A stretch of 64,000 nt of DNA. It comes from Hyalella azteca. Taxonomy: Eukaryota > Arthropoda > Malacostraca > Amphipoda > Hyalellidae. Position numbers and translations under genes: made by a program. The stretch lies in contig NW_025940792.1 in the NCBI RefSeq assembly GCF_000764305.2, positions 248,001-312,000 of the forward strand, written 5' to 3'. The stretch's first letter is position 1, and every line of letters begins with the position of its first letter. This document shows positions 1-12,965 of the stretch, piece by piece. The notes under the pieces are model-generated. The model did not search any database and was not told where the DNA came from. It saw only the letters and a program-made list of their open reading frames with translations.

Positions 1-694
1 TACCGACTTTCTTCGTGGCGAAGTAAGATCATATTTTTGATCAAAGTAAGATCGCGAAGTATTTTCGTCGCGAAGATATAAGATCATATATTTTGTCTTT
101 ATATATAACACGGACAGAAATGCTGACGTATTTCCGTAAATGCTGACGAGCCTATTCAATGTAGGTATAAATCATAAATTATCAAATTGATATTCCATGT
201 AAAATTATCTTGCATCTTCATGGATTTACATTTTCTACAAAACGAAGTAACTTTATATGGTCGGGAAGCTCGAGATTTGCAATTCTAGCAGCTGCTTAAC
301 TTGAGGCGCAAGTTAAACTTTCACCCCTTAGACTGTTAACACTTTAACCCAATAACTACCAATTGCCATTCAATGCAAAATAGATAACGCTTTTTAACTC
401 TGGCAGACAATACTCAAGGAAATGAGTGAGATTTTGTCCATACAACGATGCACTTTTTGACCTTATGTCGCTCAGTTTAGTCCTGCAAAATGGCGTATCT
501 CTGTTACGTTCAGATAATATGTCACTATTTCTACAATATGATCCATTAATTCCTCTGAGAGACAGAGTTCATTAGGTCGATTCTAACAATACGAAATAAA
601 TATTATGCGCCAGCAATACCGTCGTGTAGCTGCGCCAGCTTTCATACAACAGCATCGTACGTGGTGGTAATGAATATAGCCTTGAATATCTGGA
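1..694. other. AT-rich spacer, no gene seen
   Basis: No open frame of note. Small local duplications are visible: aagtaagatc recurs near 22 and 46, and aaatgctgacg recurs near 119 and 138. Around 415-530 there is weak resemblance to 62090-62210 (a GAAATGARTGAGA block followed by a CTCAGTTT block and a GTTACGT block), which suggests old copies of one dispersed repeat. Low-confidence inference. Confidence 0.5.
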
Positions 695-965
695 GACTGA
701 ATCTCCATGAATCTTCAGAAACTGGGGGAAAATATCTCAGACTGAAACTCCACGAATCTCCAAAGATCGGAAAATTTATCTCGGAGAATGGATCTCTGTG
801 AATTTCCAGAGATTGAAAAAATTATCTCGGAGAAGGAATCTCTATTAATTTCCGGAAACTGGAGGAAATTTCTCCGAGACTGAAACTGTGAATCTCCAGA
901 GACAATAAAATTTCGGAGACTAAATATCTGAGAATCTCCAGAGACTGGATAGAATATCTTGTAGA
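695..965. repeat. Degenerate tandem array, unit about 60 bp
   Basis: The motif 'gagactgaatctc...gaatctccagagactg...aaatatctcggag' recurs about 4-5 times with many substitutions and small indels. Blocks such as 'gaatctccagagac' and 'atctcggaga' can be followed through the region. The divergence suggests an old minisatellite. It has no coding potential. Confidence 0.7.
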
Positions 966-3900
966 TAAAACCTTCACGAATGTTTTCTTTTTAAAGACTT
1001 ACTCTTTCCACCAGCATCGGACGTGGCTGGCAGAGAAAATTGATGATGACGATAAATTGATGACCTTCAAAGGGAGGATTATAACGTAACGAAGTTCATA
1101 ACGCAAAATTGAGTAAATATAATAATATTGTCTACGGTTCAATTTTCATAGATAATAACTATACTGTATACTGTCATATTGAAATTTACTACCTACTATA
1201 ATATTAATGTCTTCAAAATTTAGAGATTTACTATTCAATTGTTTATCTGCTGCACTTTGGCTCCTAGCGTCCAAAACGACGTTTTAACGATCAAAAATAC
1301 ACTGTGCAGCGTGAAGTTTTTTAAATAAAAAAAACGCAAGTATTTTTCAATTTGGTATAATAGTTTGTTGCGTATGTTGAATGCGACCAAAATTAACCGT
1401 CTAGAGAGGCGAGTCTAGTGCATAACAAGATGCTTTTAGTCGTCTATTTTAAAGGTACACTTTATTGGCATCCGATGAGAGAAATGCAAGTTTTCCATCA
1501 AAAAGTTTAAAGCCAAACAGCAGGTTAAAAATCTTTTGGCTTCAATCAAATTAAAAAAATACACTTCGGTAATTAAGATAAAGTCCTGGCACGACAGGTG
1601 CCGGTTAAAGCTTGTTCTCTAAACAGATAGCATGAAGAATGCGTACAAAATAAGACGACTCGATATGAAATTCCTTAAAATTTAAGCGAAAACAAGTGCG
1701 CTGACCGAAATCGATCACGAACAACGGAGGCTCGCACTTGATAGAGTTAGCCTTCAAATGTGGGTTACTGGGTCGCGCATGAATGAATGCAGCCGTTTTC
1801 TCTGACTGCAAAGAAATTGACATAGAAAACGTCAATGAGAATTTTTTGTAGGAGGTACTGATAGAAAAAAGAATGTGTCCCTCTGGTTGTTGCATCTTGC
1901 ATGCGAGCAGATATCTGGTTTCAACATCGCGAACCAAATAGATAATCATTCAAATATGCCAAGTACGAACTTTCTTTTGATTTATATTACTTTCATTATT
2001 CCGTAATTAAATCCTAGAAGAGATCATTTATTTCTACACAAGTAAATCATAGGCCTATTATCGATATCGAGCAGCATTGCCAGCAGCAGCAAAGAAGTAT
2101 AAACCAAAATTTGAATGAAGCGCAGCCGTTAGCCACCAATTCAACTCATAAACTAGCCATGTAGCCAAAGCTAAGCCTAAACATACACGGCTACATCCAG
2201 CACAGTGACACTTCGCATCTGAGCTACAATGTCGCAGAACACGCTAGAAACACGTCAATTCCGTAACGGCTTAAAGCCAAAGCGTAGCATGCCCGCTCGC
2301 GCGTGCTGCCGCTGGAGGAAGGCTCGTGCTGAAGTATAGTCTCCTTGAAGATTATACTGACATAAGCAGTGGCTGCGGGCTTACAGCGACTATGTTACTA
2401 AACCCTTAATTTCTAAGGCTACTCTACTCAGTGGCAAAGACAAAATATATATGTACGGGACAAAATGTGAAAGTGTTGGCAATGACAATATTGGGCAACG
2501 CTGGCCACTAACATGCATCCAAATTGCGCATAAGAGCTCAGCTATGCGGCGGCATGCGCCAACACACGAGACGGTCCATAACACTAATTATACGACGATT
2601 TAACTGCCATGACTTTCGCGCATCTTCGTTATGAATGGTATTTTGCGTGCGTGTTTTGCATCCAAATGCACAAGATCCTTATTATTGAAGGTCATAGAGG
2701 ATTATCGACGAATAAAAATAGAACCAAACTTTCAATAAATTCGACAATTTCATCATAAGTTTGACACGCTTCTTGCATACTTTGGCCTTGAGGCGATATA
2801 CTAGAAGAAGAAATCTCTAACGTTGGGTTTTCCACAACGATCTGCATATGTTAATTTGTTTAGAAATATTTTCTTCTCGAATCATAAACTTTCCTTCTAT
2901 CGATAACATGCAATTCAATCAAATTTAGTTGTTGTTACCAAATAAAAATCATGAGCCACTTATGAATGATTTAATTCAAGTCTTCGAGGACTGAGCGGAA
3001 TAAAGACAAATGTATTATAGTCAATTATTCTATAAGACCAAATATTTTACCTTAAAGACGAACAAATTCCTATGGTCAAGCATACAGAACTTACACACAT
3101 ATCAAAACTAAAATCAAATTTTGTAACTTCTTTCAATTATGGTTTAAAAATTAATAAATATTAATCAACCACGAATAATTGTTATAATCGATGGCGTACA
3201 CGTTTTCTGGTGATTTCTGAATGCGTTTCATTTGTCCGACGAAAATTCCATTACTAAACGTATCATGAACCCATGTGCCCTGAACTTATGTTTAATATTT
3301 CGGATTTCCAATCACGAAGGAGTTTATGGCTTGCAGATGACCGAGCGACAAAGTTACGAACTTACCAAGTACGAGACCGTGTTTTACAATTCAGCTTTTT
3401 ACTCTCTACTGAATAGTTCTAGGAAATTTACTCTGATCACAGAGATATTAATTTATCTGCTGATTTCAAGAGCCAAATAGCTACGGCTGGAACAAAAATG
3501 AAGTTTTGGGATGCAAATGCTGTGCTGAACTGCAAATGCTTCTTCGTCTTGTAAACGCAGTCGGCGCATGAGGAAGAAGCGAGCCTGGAACTACGGTGAT
3601 GTCTGAAATGCTGTTACGATGCTGTGCTACGATGATGAATTGGCAGGAAATATTTTAGGGAAGGAAGAACCTTATGGAAGGAATAATGTCGGGGAAGCAA
3701 TTATATTAGAACAGGTTCTCCAAAATAATTGATACAAGGACAGGGATTGTGATAGTGCAAGAATGAGAAAAAGTTGTTAGGGTCGGAATGGTGTTAGTTA
3801 GGGAGAGGAAGTTGTTCGGCAGGAATGATACTTCCGCAGGAATGACGAAATAGTATTTGGGTCTAAATAGCAAATTGGCTTTGAAGAATGATGATATTAC

Positions 3901-4316
3901 AGAAATGACATTTGCCCTTGAATTCATCATTTTCAGATGAACGATGAAGGAATGAGAAGGATCATATACGCAAAAGGCAATTTATCTCTGTGTTAAGGGC
4001 AAGCAAACAGTCCTCGCTGCAAATGATGTTTGGGCAGCAAATTACGCTCATCCTAAGTGGATAAATCCAGTAAGGATCCTCAGTAAATCCAAGCAGACGA
4101 GCTTGTCTGGACGGAGGATTTTTATGACATTAAACAAAGAGGGGATCGCGTAAATGGCCGCCCGAACCCAGGGATAAGCTGGGAATTATTTGCTGGTACA
4201 CAAACACGCGCCAGCCAATCACACAACTTGCTTCAATAATTTATAAAGCCGATCAGGAATTTGAAGTAGGAATTAACGATATTATTAGTTATTAAAGTCA
4301 TTGAAATTGATTTTTA
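966..4316. other. Spacer of 3.3 kb, no gene recognised
   Basis: Mostly AT-rich single-copy-looking DNA. Short open frames on both strands (for example 1605-1949 minus and 3232-3480 plus) show no motif, no recognisable family and no splice-site support, so I do not call them. A slightly more GC-rich patch lies at about 2150-2390. Nothing else could be supported. Confidence 0.5.
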
Positions 4317-4450
4317 ATGCATTTTCTCATTTATGGAAAAAATTCACTATTGTGCTCGCCATGTCCGTCTGTCCGTCTGTCTGTCCGTTGTGTACGAGAA
4401 AATGCACTCTGTCACTCACTGCAGTGAGTACTGAGTTATATTTTTTAAAC
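4317..4450 (+). mobile_element. Dispersed GAC-rich element, copy 1 (non-autonomous repeat)
   Basis: Begins with gcattttctcatttatgg, continues through 'cactattgtgctcgccatg' into a run of GTCC/GTCT tetramers, then 'gagaaaatgc', a 'cactcactgcagtgag' palindrome and a poly-T/A edge. gcattttctc at the left and gagaaaatgc inside form inverted repeats. The same ordered blocks occur in reverse orientation at 22839-23028, so this is a dispersed family, probably a non-autonomous transposon or MITE. The family name is unknown to me. Confidence 0.7.
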
Positions 4451-5460
4451 AACTATTCAGAAGACACCGTATGCTAGCGGCCCCTTGAGAGCAGCGCCTG
4501 CACTCTGTCAATGATTTATGACGAGTTATGTCCTCGATATGAATACATATGCATATCTTTTGCTTCATTATGTGCACGCTTATTGATAGTTTAGGCGCAC
4601 ATGCTTTCAAACATTTGGTGTATATTGCTTGAAAACACAGCAACAAATGCTTTCAAACATGCGACGCATATTTATTCATTTACAAGGTTTTACTTCTTAT
4701 TTATAGCAACGTAGATTTATTTATAACGATATATTTATGTATAATACAAGCATAAAACATTCTAGGTATATTGATTCATAACAAAAGTGCTGAGGCAATC
4801 AAACATGCGACGTATGTTGTTAATAGCACAGGAGTACATGCAATCGAACATAAAACAGGACGTGTACTGTTTTGAATTTACTGTATTTATTGCATTGCGT
4901 TCACTCTGCAGTAAAGAGCACATTTAAACTGTCCCTAATATTTATTTGAATGTTAGTGATTTTATATTTTTCATCATTTTCGTATTATGACCCATGTTAT
5001 CATTACGAAAATACACTGCTGGCAAAATAACTTTAACCCTTTCGTAACTGACGGGACTTCACATTCTCAAGCCTCTAGGTATTGATATCATTGATAACGG
5101 TAAATGCAAAACACCATAGAATATTATTCACCGAGCCGTTGATAACATGGCAATATCAAATTCATAATATTTGATTAATTTATCTAAAATTTAATAATAT
5201 ATAATGAAATACGTAAAAAATGTCAATATGCGGGTGAAGCGAGGGCAGAAGTTGGGAATGAGGTCATATAATTCAATTATTCAATATTTTGTTATATCTA
5301 ATTCTTCTTTGTTTGAATATATATGAACAACATATATATTTATATGAAATTTTATTAATATATAGGGGCATATATTGAGACCCAGGCAGGCTATACGGCC
5401 TGCGTGTCCGCAGCACATCTGAGGGACGAGACGAGGGCAGCCACACGACCCTCACATTAC
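4451..5460. other. AT-rich spacer, no gene seen
   Basis: Contains loosely repeated phrases such as 'tttcaaacatgcgacg' (near 4653) and 'caatcaaacatgcgacg' (near 4797), suggesting an old ~145 bp duplication. No coding evidence. Confidence 0.5.
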
Positions 5461-6058
5461 GAGGGTAAAATATGAGGGGCATCTGTGAGGGAAAAATATG
5501 AGGGGCGTATGTGAGGGCACAATGTGAGGGACGTGCGTGAGGGTACAATATGAGGGGCGTGCGTGAGGGTACAATATGAGGGGGCGTGCGTGAGGGTACA
5601 ATATGAGGGGCGTGCGTGAGGGTAAAATATGAGGGGCATGCGTGAGGGTACAATATGAGGGACGTGCGTGAGGGTACAATATGAGGGGCATGCGTGAGGG
5701 TACAATATGAGGGGCGTGCGTGAGGGTACAATATGAGGGGCATGTGTGAGGGTACAATATGAGGGGCGTGCGTGAGGGTACAATATGAGGGGCGTGCGTG
5801 AGGGTACAATATGAGGGGAACAATATGAGGGGCGTGCGTGAGAGTACAATATGAGGGGCGTGCGTGAGGGTACAATATGAGGGACATGCGTGAGGGTACA
5901 ATATGAGGGGCGTGTGTGAGGGTACAATATGAGGGGGCGTGCGTGAGGGTACAATATGAGGGGTGTGCGTGAGGGTAAAATATGAGGAGCGTGCGTGAGG
6001 GTACAATATGAGGGACATGCGTGAGGGTACAATATGAGGGGCGTGCGTGAGGGAAGAA
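5461..6058. repeat. Minisatellite, 26 bp unit, about 23 copies
   Basis: The unit has two halves, 'atgaggggcgtgcgtgaggg' and 'tacaat', with near-perfect copies. A few are altered: one truncated unit near 5815-5830, and extra G residues near 5580 and 5935. Because 26 is not a multiple of three and the unit has no stop on the minus strand, all three minus frames stay open across the array (264, 188 and 191 codons), each reading an ARPSYCTLTHAPHIVPS-like peptide. This is a repeat artefact, not a protein. Confidence 0.95.
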
Positions 6059-6904
6059 GTTACCCATTATTATGCAGTTATTCTTGTCTGCCCAAGATTA
6101 TAGGGGTAGGAGCCGACGCCTAATTTGCGTTTAATTAAATAATGCAATGCTGAGGAACAAGAATAATCTAGCTCGTATTGGGGATGCCTACATTACATCA
6201 ATTATGCTCGTTATCTATATTTATATGTCAGTTGTACGAAAAATATACCAAAAAAAAAGCGATTACATTCACGGTAAATAATGAACATTATTGCTAGCAC
6301 AGAAATTACTAGCTGGCAATCGTCAGAAGAGATATCATTTAAAATAGTTCGCGGCTTTACCCTGATATCAGTCAATTTCGTTATCAGTGACCACCATATA
6401 GATATTACCTTCCTAAAGCAAACCGCACGCACAACCGGAATTATGGAAGCCACAGTAAAAAAATAACAACGAACAACCAACGAACGTTCTTTCGATAACA
6501 GCATTAACAATAACGTTCGTTATTCGTAATATTCGAACCGATAAAAAATTTGTCTCGTCCAAGCGCATGGTCTTGTAGTGTTCTAAAACATTTTTTTAAG
6601 ATTACAGGTTTTAAAATGAACTTTTAAACTGATCAGAAAATATCAATGTAACCCACTCGATCTCTAAATTACTTGACAAATTTTTACAAATTTTCCCGCC
6701 AGCGCTCACGCATCTTTAACAAAATCCTATAGCCATAATTCGTCTTATAATATGCAGCAAAAATACTTGTTAAATAATGCTGGTTCAAAGTCTTATAAAA
6801 TTATGAAATTCAAAGTGTAGTGACATTTCAACAAAATTCACTAAATGTATGCCTGCTGGTATACATGAATGATTAAATGTGTGTTGGCGTTGCTTGCAGA
6901 GCTG
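6059..6904. other. Spacer, no gene seen
   Basis: AT-rich. Open frames 6211-6510 (minus) and 6281-6466 (plus) overlap each other antisense and show no family resemblance or splice signals. They are not called. Confidence 0.5.
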
Positions 6905-7050
6905 GGGCCATACTTTCAAAACTCGCTAAGTGAACGTAAGTACTTACGCTATAATTTCTTGTCTGCGATTGGTGGATTTTGCTTGAAAGGCCGTCAATGA
7001 TTGGCTGATGAACTTACGATCTCTTAACTTTTTTTGAAAGTATAGGCCCT
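6905..7050 (+). mobile_element. hAT-like MITE, copy 1 (about 146 bp)
   Basis: Terminal inverted repeats: the left end reads GGGGCCATACTTTCAAAA and the right end TTTTTTGAAAGTATAGGCCC, which reverse-complements to the left end with minor differences. The interior (gtgaacgtaagtacttacg ... gattggtgga ... gattggctgatgaacttacg) also occurs at 36843-36991 in the same orientation. There is no transposase frame, so it is non-autonomous. The CAGGG-type end of the second copy recalls hAT elements, but no clean 8 bp target-site duplication is visible, so the superfamily is tentative. Confidence 0.8.
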
Positions 7051-7885
7051 GTGTGCTACTTCAACCCCACCCATGTCAATACTGAATATACAAATGTATA
7101 CATAACATTATTATTCAAACTCTACAGTACTCCAAAACTCAACTATGCATTGGTAACCGTAACTGGGCTGAATTCATGTGATGATATTCAATGACGACAT
7201 GCATTCATTCAAATGATAAAAAAATTTCCTGCTTAGAGTTTCTCTCAACTTTTTTCAAGTACCTAGCGTTTAAGTACCCGAAATGTTATTTCAACAATTT
7301 TTATTCATTTTAAGAATTAAATTTCAATAAATTTTTCACGTTTGTTGGGTAAGGTTACTTCTCATGGTCGTTACATAAAGCTAAGAAATCTCAAACGGCG
7401 AATATAAATATTATGTGCATTGAATAATAATTTTATAATAAAACTTAATATTATAATTAATGAATAGATAAAATTAGCTTCCAAAATAACATTCATCCAA
7501 AATTACCATTCTAAAAGCCGTTCTAAAATGCAGCGAAACGTTAACCCTGATTACAATATTTTGCTTGCACGTAATATAGTGCAAGAAAATAGCAATCATG
7601 TACTTAATATTGCCCAACAATAATGGCGCTGGCGACGTGACAATCCTGATAACGCCTATGATTGCATTATGTTCCCCTTAACACAATTAAGGGGAACTGT
7701 CATATTGCAGTTCTTTAAGTCATAATCCCGATGATTATCTATTATTGCGATAAATGTTCGTATACCAGTACAATGTTCACCCCAGAGATCTGTACCATGT
7801 TCATTCTTACATCTATTCATATAAGAACAACATGTTCGCAACTGCACACATTTTCTATACGAAATTTAGAAATTACGCACTGAAA
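7051..7885. other. AT-rich spacer, no gene seen
   Basis: No repeat or coding structure that I could support. The short minus frame at 7656-7847 is unrecognised. Confidence 0.5.
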
Positions 7886-8094
7886 ATTTCGTCACACTGA
7901 CACACAGACACTGATTCACTCTGACAATTGCGTCGCACTGACACACTGACACTGAGTCACTCTGACAATTGCGTCGCACTGACACACTGACACTGAGTCA
8001 CTCTGACAATTGCGTCGCACTGACACACTGAAACTGAGTCACTCTGACAATTGCGTCGCACTGACACACTGAAACTGAGTTCTCTGACAATTGC
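7886..8094. repeat. Minisatellite, 41 bp unit, about 5 copies
   Basis: The block 'ctgacaattgcgtcgcactg' followed by 'acacactgacactgagtcact' starts at 7921, 7962, 8003 and 8044 (spacing 41). A diverged first copy precedes 7921. The last copy has lost bases (gagttctctgac). The array contains repeated CACTGA/TCAGTG-type submotifs. Confidence 0.9.
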
Positions 8095-11000
8095 GCAAGC
8101 ATTCAGAGAAATATAACTTAGGTTTCAGTATCGTGACAATTCATCACGTTGCAGAAGGCATCTAAACATCCTAGATTGTTGCCAACAAGAGTAAACTACA
8201 TCAATTGACGCACGCACTACAACACGAGACGTACGTAGCAACAAATACCGGCCTACATCGAGCAACAAGCCACTTTTTTCAGGAAAGTGTTCATGTAAAG
8301 TTGGCAGCCTAATGCAATTATATCTTGACTTATATCATAATTATTGCATAGATATCATGCAATTCATTTGATAGTCAATTAACCTATGACGCTGGGTGCG
8401 CAAGTAAAACCTTCACCTTAGCGGGTTATTTTGAACGAAGTTATTGCAGAAGTATGTTAAATTAAATGTTTTGATAACAATTCAAATTTTCTCTCATGTT
8501 GCGATTTTCCAAAGAATTTGTCGATTTTTGCACGTTTTTTGGTCATTAATAGAGGGCATATATAGATACGGCAAACGTGCGATGCTTCATCGCCCACATG
8601 CATAATCGTCACTTTCATTCGCGGGAACAGAAAATGAAAACCAACCCCATCAGACGCATTCCCTTCCAGCTCCCAACTCTTGTCATTTGGTAAATGTTAA
8701 ATTTTCTTTGGGTTTTTTAGTGTAGTAATTTTGTAATCAAATATTTAAAAAATATGGAAGGAATAGTGAATGCATGTGTTCGTTTTACATCTACAAAAGA
8801 TAAAGATAAAAGATTGTAATGTACGTAATACTGTAATGCAATAAAATAAATAAATGTAATGTAATAAAAAGATAAAAGATTGTACATGAGCAGCACACTA
8901 ACAAACATCAAAGAATTGTAACACTCGCCATGTTGCAGCTGCTTGAACACCACATGACATGAACCAATTCTCTGACATTCATCAAGATAAACCAGCGGCT
9001 GCAATGATTAGAAGAGCTTGTAAGAACCTCGTAATCAGGTAGTGTTGGGGTCTTTACAACAGATTTGGCAGGCTTAATTCACATGCATGTGTTTGAAAAG
9101 CAAACGTATACAGATGCAAAAATCTGATCACGCGTAAATTCGTGTTTAATAATGTTCACAATAAAGGAACAACTTATCAGGATAAGTGACTTGTAAATAA
9201 GTGGTTCACTGCTCAACAGAATTTGAGTACAGAACGAGCACTATTTTATTTCTAAAGAGTAAAAAATATAAAATTAAAAAACTCTACGGCTAGGGGGAAA
9301 TATGAACCTGATAACGGTATCAGCAATTAATTTTTAAATTTTCTGATTGTCGATCTACTCAAAAACTATAAAAATTTGCCGTCGCCATTTGTTATAGATT
9401 TTTGTGCGTAAGTGAAGATTGATTCTAAATATGTATTTTAAAATGAAGACAACCGTAAAGATTGTTTGACGTGTTACCTTTTACAATTATAGTTAATATG
9501 GCTTCTAGAACCGTTCCATTATTTGGAGCTGCAGCACAAAATGAGGTGTAAACTAAATACGTGTCTTGTATCAAATAGGTCTTAATTGAACTTCATGTAC
9601 ATATTTTATGCGGTAAATTATATATCAGCCCTTGAGTGGGACACGATGTTACAAGTACGAGTACGCTGCAGCACATTTTTGGTCAAATTGGTTTTTTATC
9701 TGTCCTAAAATACATTTCTTGAACACAATTATGCGGATCAAGCAACAGTCGGTCAAAATTAAATTTAGAAATGCGATTGGTTTCCTTCCTGCTAAAAATT
9801 TCATCGAATAATTTTTCTAGCAAATATAAGTGGCAAAAGTGAAAAAAAAAATTAAAATGAATGCAAAGCTTTGTCAGCGCATGAATACTGTTGAACTGGG
9901 AGGGCATTATAATACAGGGAGCCAAAGCAGGTTGCATATACTGCAGTATAGCAATATAAATAAATAAATTTCCATGTGTATCCTTTAGTAAGATACTACA
10001 AGATATCGTTCGGTCACCTTAATAATTTTTTTAGAATCGATAAATAATTGAAACTTGCACGATGTCCCAATCTTGTGCCAGATTAGGGCGCGAAATATCG
10101 AAAACATTTTCAGAGAATGCAGTCAAAAGTAATGTAACGCGTGAAAATTAGGTTCTATATATAAATCTATTCAAGCTATATTCAAATTGCGAACGAAACT
10201 GAACGATAAAATAAGATCATTATAAAAACATTCGAGTATCAGACAAAGCACAAGCTGCCTGGCTTGGCTCGCGGCATAGACGACCTAATCTTTGCCATCC
10301 GAAGTGTCAAGAATATTTTACCGAGATAAGATAAGCCACGAAACGCTTGCCATGCGTAAAAACATCAGGAAAATAACGCTTAAAAATATCGAGACACAAA
10401 TGAGGAGAAGCCGGTGAAGATAGAAAAGGTCAATGAGGAAAATGACATAGTTAAATTGTTTTTGAATTAAAAGATTTATATTTGATATCCTAATAGTTGA
10501 AATTTGTTTGCATCATCGAACGTCTTTATACAAATAATCATGTATCGAAACATCTAAGCGTGGCAAATATCGAAACGTCACTCCCACGCTGAAATGTAAC
10601 AGAATTGCCCGGTTTTTTTAATATATTCAATTACTATTTAATCCAACAAATGTAGACGTTTTACGGTCTATAAGAACGAATCAAATAAAATTCAGCTATT
10701 TATTCTATCAAGAGTCAGCTCATCACAAATTGTACATCACAAATATCGTTCAGGTAAATCATTCGCTTGCAGAGTTGGATGTTATCGTGTCGCAAAATAG
10801 TGAACAAAAATAGGCGAATATAGCCAATTTTGCGCAAAAGAGCGTCAGAAAGGAACAGAAAGGAAAAGAAATAAGGAACCCATTCTTTTGTCTCTGATTG
10901 AGTCTTCACAGTAGCGTGTGCAAGAGTTTATTTGAATTTTACCCTGCATCTGAACAAAGACACGAGCCTTTGTTTTGATAATAAGTGCCGAGTGCACGAA

Positions 11001-11205
11001 CGTATTTCGTACAAACAAACGCATCAGTCACGCGCTAGACGTGGGGACAAAGCCCGGTAAGAATTAGCAGAGCGAATTTGAATAATTAAAAAACGTCCAC
11101 AATCATGATTTGGGAAGCTGAAGCTAAATGGTCCATTGTTATCTTGTATCTGCTGGGAAAAATAATGTTGAATTTGCACAGTAAGCCTTCATGCATCGTC
11201 ACAGA
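8095..11205. other. Spacer of 3.1 kb, no gene recognised
   Basis: AT-rich. Near 8780-8885 there is a small internal duplication (aaaagataaaagattgta twice) with AATG-rich sequence. Minus-strand frames at 8717-9004, 9683-9937 and 10715-10909 are low-complexity hydrophobic peptides with no recognisable family. Confidence 0.5.
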
Positions 11206-11266
11206 GATCTGGGCAGAATTCTGTTTCAATTCTGCCCAGATTTTTTATTATGAATTCTGCCCAGAT
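11206..11266. repeat. Hairpin plus extra direct copy of one arm
   Basis: atctgggcagaatt (11207-11220) pairs perfectly with aattctgcccagat (11228-11241) across a 7-nt loop. The right arm is then repeated directly at 11253-11266. T-runs follow both right-arm copies, giving a terminator-like appearance, but in a eukaryotic context this is more likely a small foldback relic. Confidence 0.7.
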
Positions 11267-11964
11267 TTTTTCCCTTATATCTGAATTCTAGAAGGGGAAA
11301 ATAATTTAAATTTAACCGAGCATTATGATCGATCCAATTTTCATCTAAGATTTCAAAAGAAATAAAATCCACTGAGGTTCAGCGCATCGGCTCGTTAAAA
11401 ATTTGTTCAACTATGAACAATTTTTGCAAGAAATTTTATACCGGGTTGACTTAACATAAAGAGGCTGGTTTTGTAACAGTTTTCTTTCGAATTCTGGATA
11501 AGGATGTTTTCAATGTCTGATTTCCAATGCCTTTGATATGAAATGAAATTTACTTTCTAGGAAGTCTTTCACCGCATTCTAAACGAACATGAAGTTCCAA
11601 CACGTGATTGGAAATAACATTGAGCTTGATTACAAGTTATCAGTACAAACAATTGAAGCATCTAATACCATCACTAAGGAAGCTTTCAACCACATGCCAG
11701 CAAGAGACATCCAGGTAAAAATAATAGAATTGCTTGAGGAAATATTTCGTAAAAATACAAATTGAAAAATTCCACGCTGTCAACGACAGATTTGAGGAGG
11801 AAATATTTGAAAACGATTTCTAAAATAATAGACGGGTCGTTTTTTTTTAATCTATATAGAAAAGCCGATATATAATCTATATATAATATATGGAATGTTC
11901 TGGGGCGAGGCCTCGAGAACTCGAACGCTGTCACGATAGGGCACGAGTAAGGCTTTGAAAAATT
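11267..11964. other. Spacer, no gene seen
   Basis: AT-rich with no supported feature. Short palindromic stretches such as 'tatataatctatatataatatat' near 11867-11890 are low-complexity AT sequence. Confidence 0.4.
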
Positions 11965-12132
11965 ACTACAAACGATATAAATGTTCGCGATGATTATTAC
12001 TGAGATAATTATTACTAATATAATATTACTACTACCAACGATATAAATGTTCGCGATGATTATTACTGAGAGAATTATTACTAATATAATATTACTACTA
12101 CAAACGATATAAATGTTCGCGATGATTATTAA
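11965..12132. repeat. Tandem repeat, 66 bp unit, about 2.4 copies
   Basis: 'aacgatataaatgttcgcga' starts at 11971, 12037 and 12103 (spacing exactly 66), followed by 'tgattattactgag' and AT-rich sequence. Because 66 is a multiple of three, a minus frame (11686-12135) runs through it and reads a repeated NIYIV-containing peptide. I regard that as incidental. Confidence 0.9.
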
Positions 12133-12965
12133 CATAACAAGCTTGTGTTGTTAATTGTTGCCAGATGTACAAAAACGATGCCAACTACAAGTGTAAATTC
12201 TAGCAATTAAATAAATATAGTCTATTCCCAGAGTTGAGGTTTATATCGAGAATTGTATATATCTTAATTGGTTGAAGTTATCAATAAAAGCTCATTAAAC
12301 ACACACCCGGTATTGATATTAGTCATTTACGATTAAATCTACCATTTATTTATGAAATTAAAGTCAACAATGACGAGCAATGGCACAAAATATAAAGTAT
12401 ACATAATTTAACGTTCTAAAATGATGTGTTAATTAAATAATACAATTGCGTTACACAGGCAACTGACCTTATATAGTTATCAATTAATTAGGACGTAATC
12501 AAAGACATGTTTACTGAAGTCATTGACGATACCTTAATGCAACATGGTTAAGCATACAAATGAAAACATACACGCGGCCATAAATGCATGGTCCGAGTGC
12601 ATTAAAAGCTCAATTATCGTTCACGAACTAGATTTTCATATTAGCATCTCTGACGGATTATAATAAGAAAAACTAAACGAGAAAAGATCATCAAGTTATC
12701 GCCATGTTACCCTTATATAATTACGACTATTAAAACAGATACGGCTTCGAATGGAGCGCACTTGTAAAGAAATAGGAAAAATACCTAACCGAATTACAAG
12801 TAAAATGAATGGTTATTTTATTTCTTGGTTGCGAAAAATGCCCTCTTTTGAATAGTGAAAAATAAGTACCAGGGGGCGTAATATCGAAAATATTAATGTG
12901 TATTCAACTCCGGCACCAATCACTGCCGGCTTTTCAAGCTAAACCCACCAATCACAGAAGAAAAA
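12133..12965. other. AT-rich spacer, no gene seen
   Basis: No coding, hairpin or repeat structure that I can support. Confidence 0.5.

Noticed and set aside
5273..6067. 264-codon minus-strand open frame with PHARPSYCTLTH repeats
   Set aside because: It is a 26 bp minisatellite open in three frames at once, with no unique domain and no splice or start context.
11206..11266. Rho-independent-type terminator (hairpin followed by T run)
   Set aside because: The window shows eukaryotic features only and no gene ends here. The extra direct arm copy fits a foldback relic.
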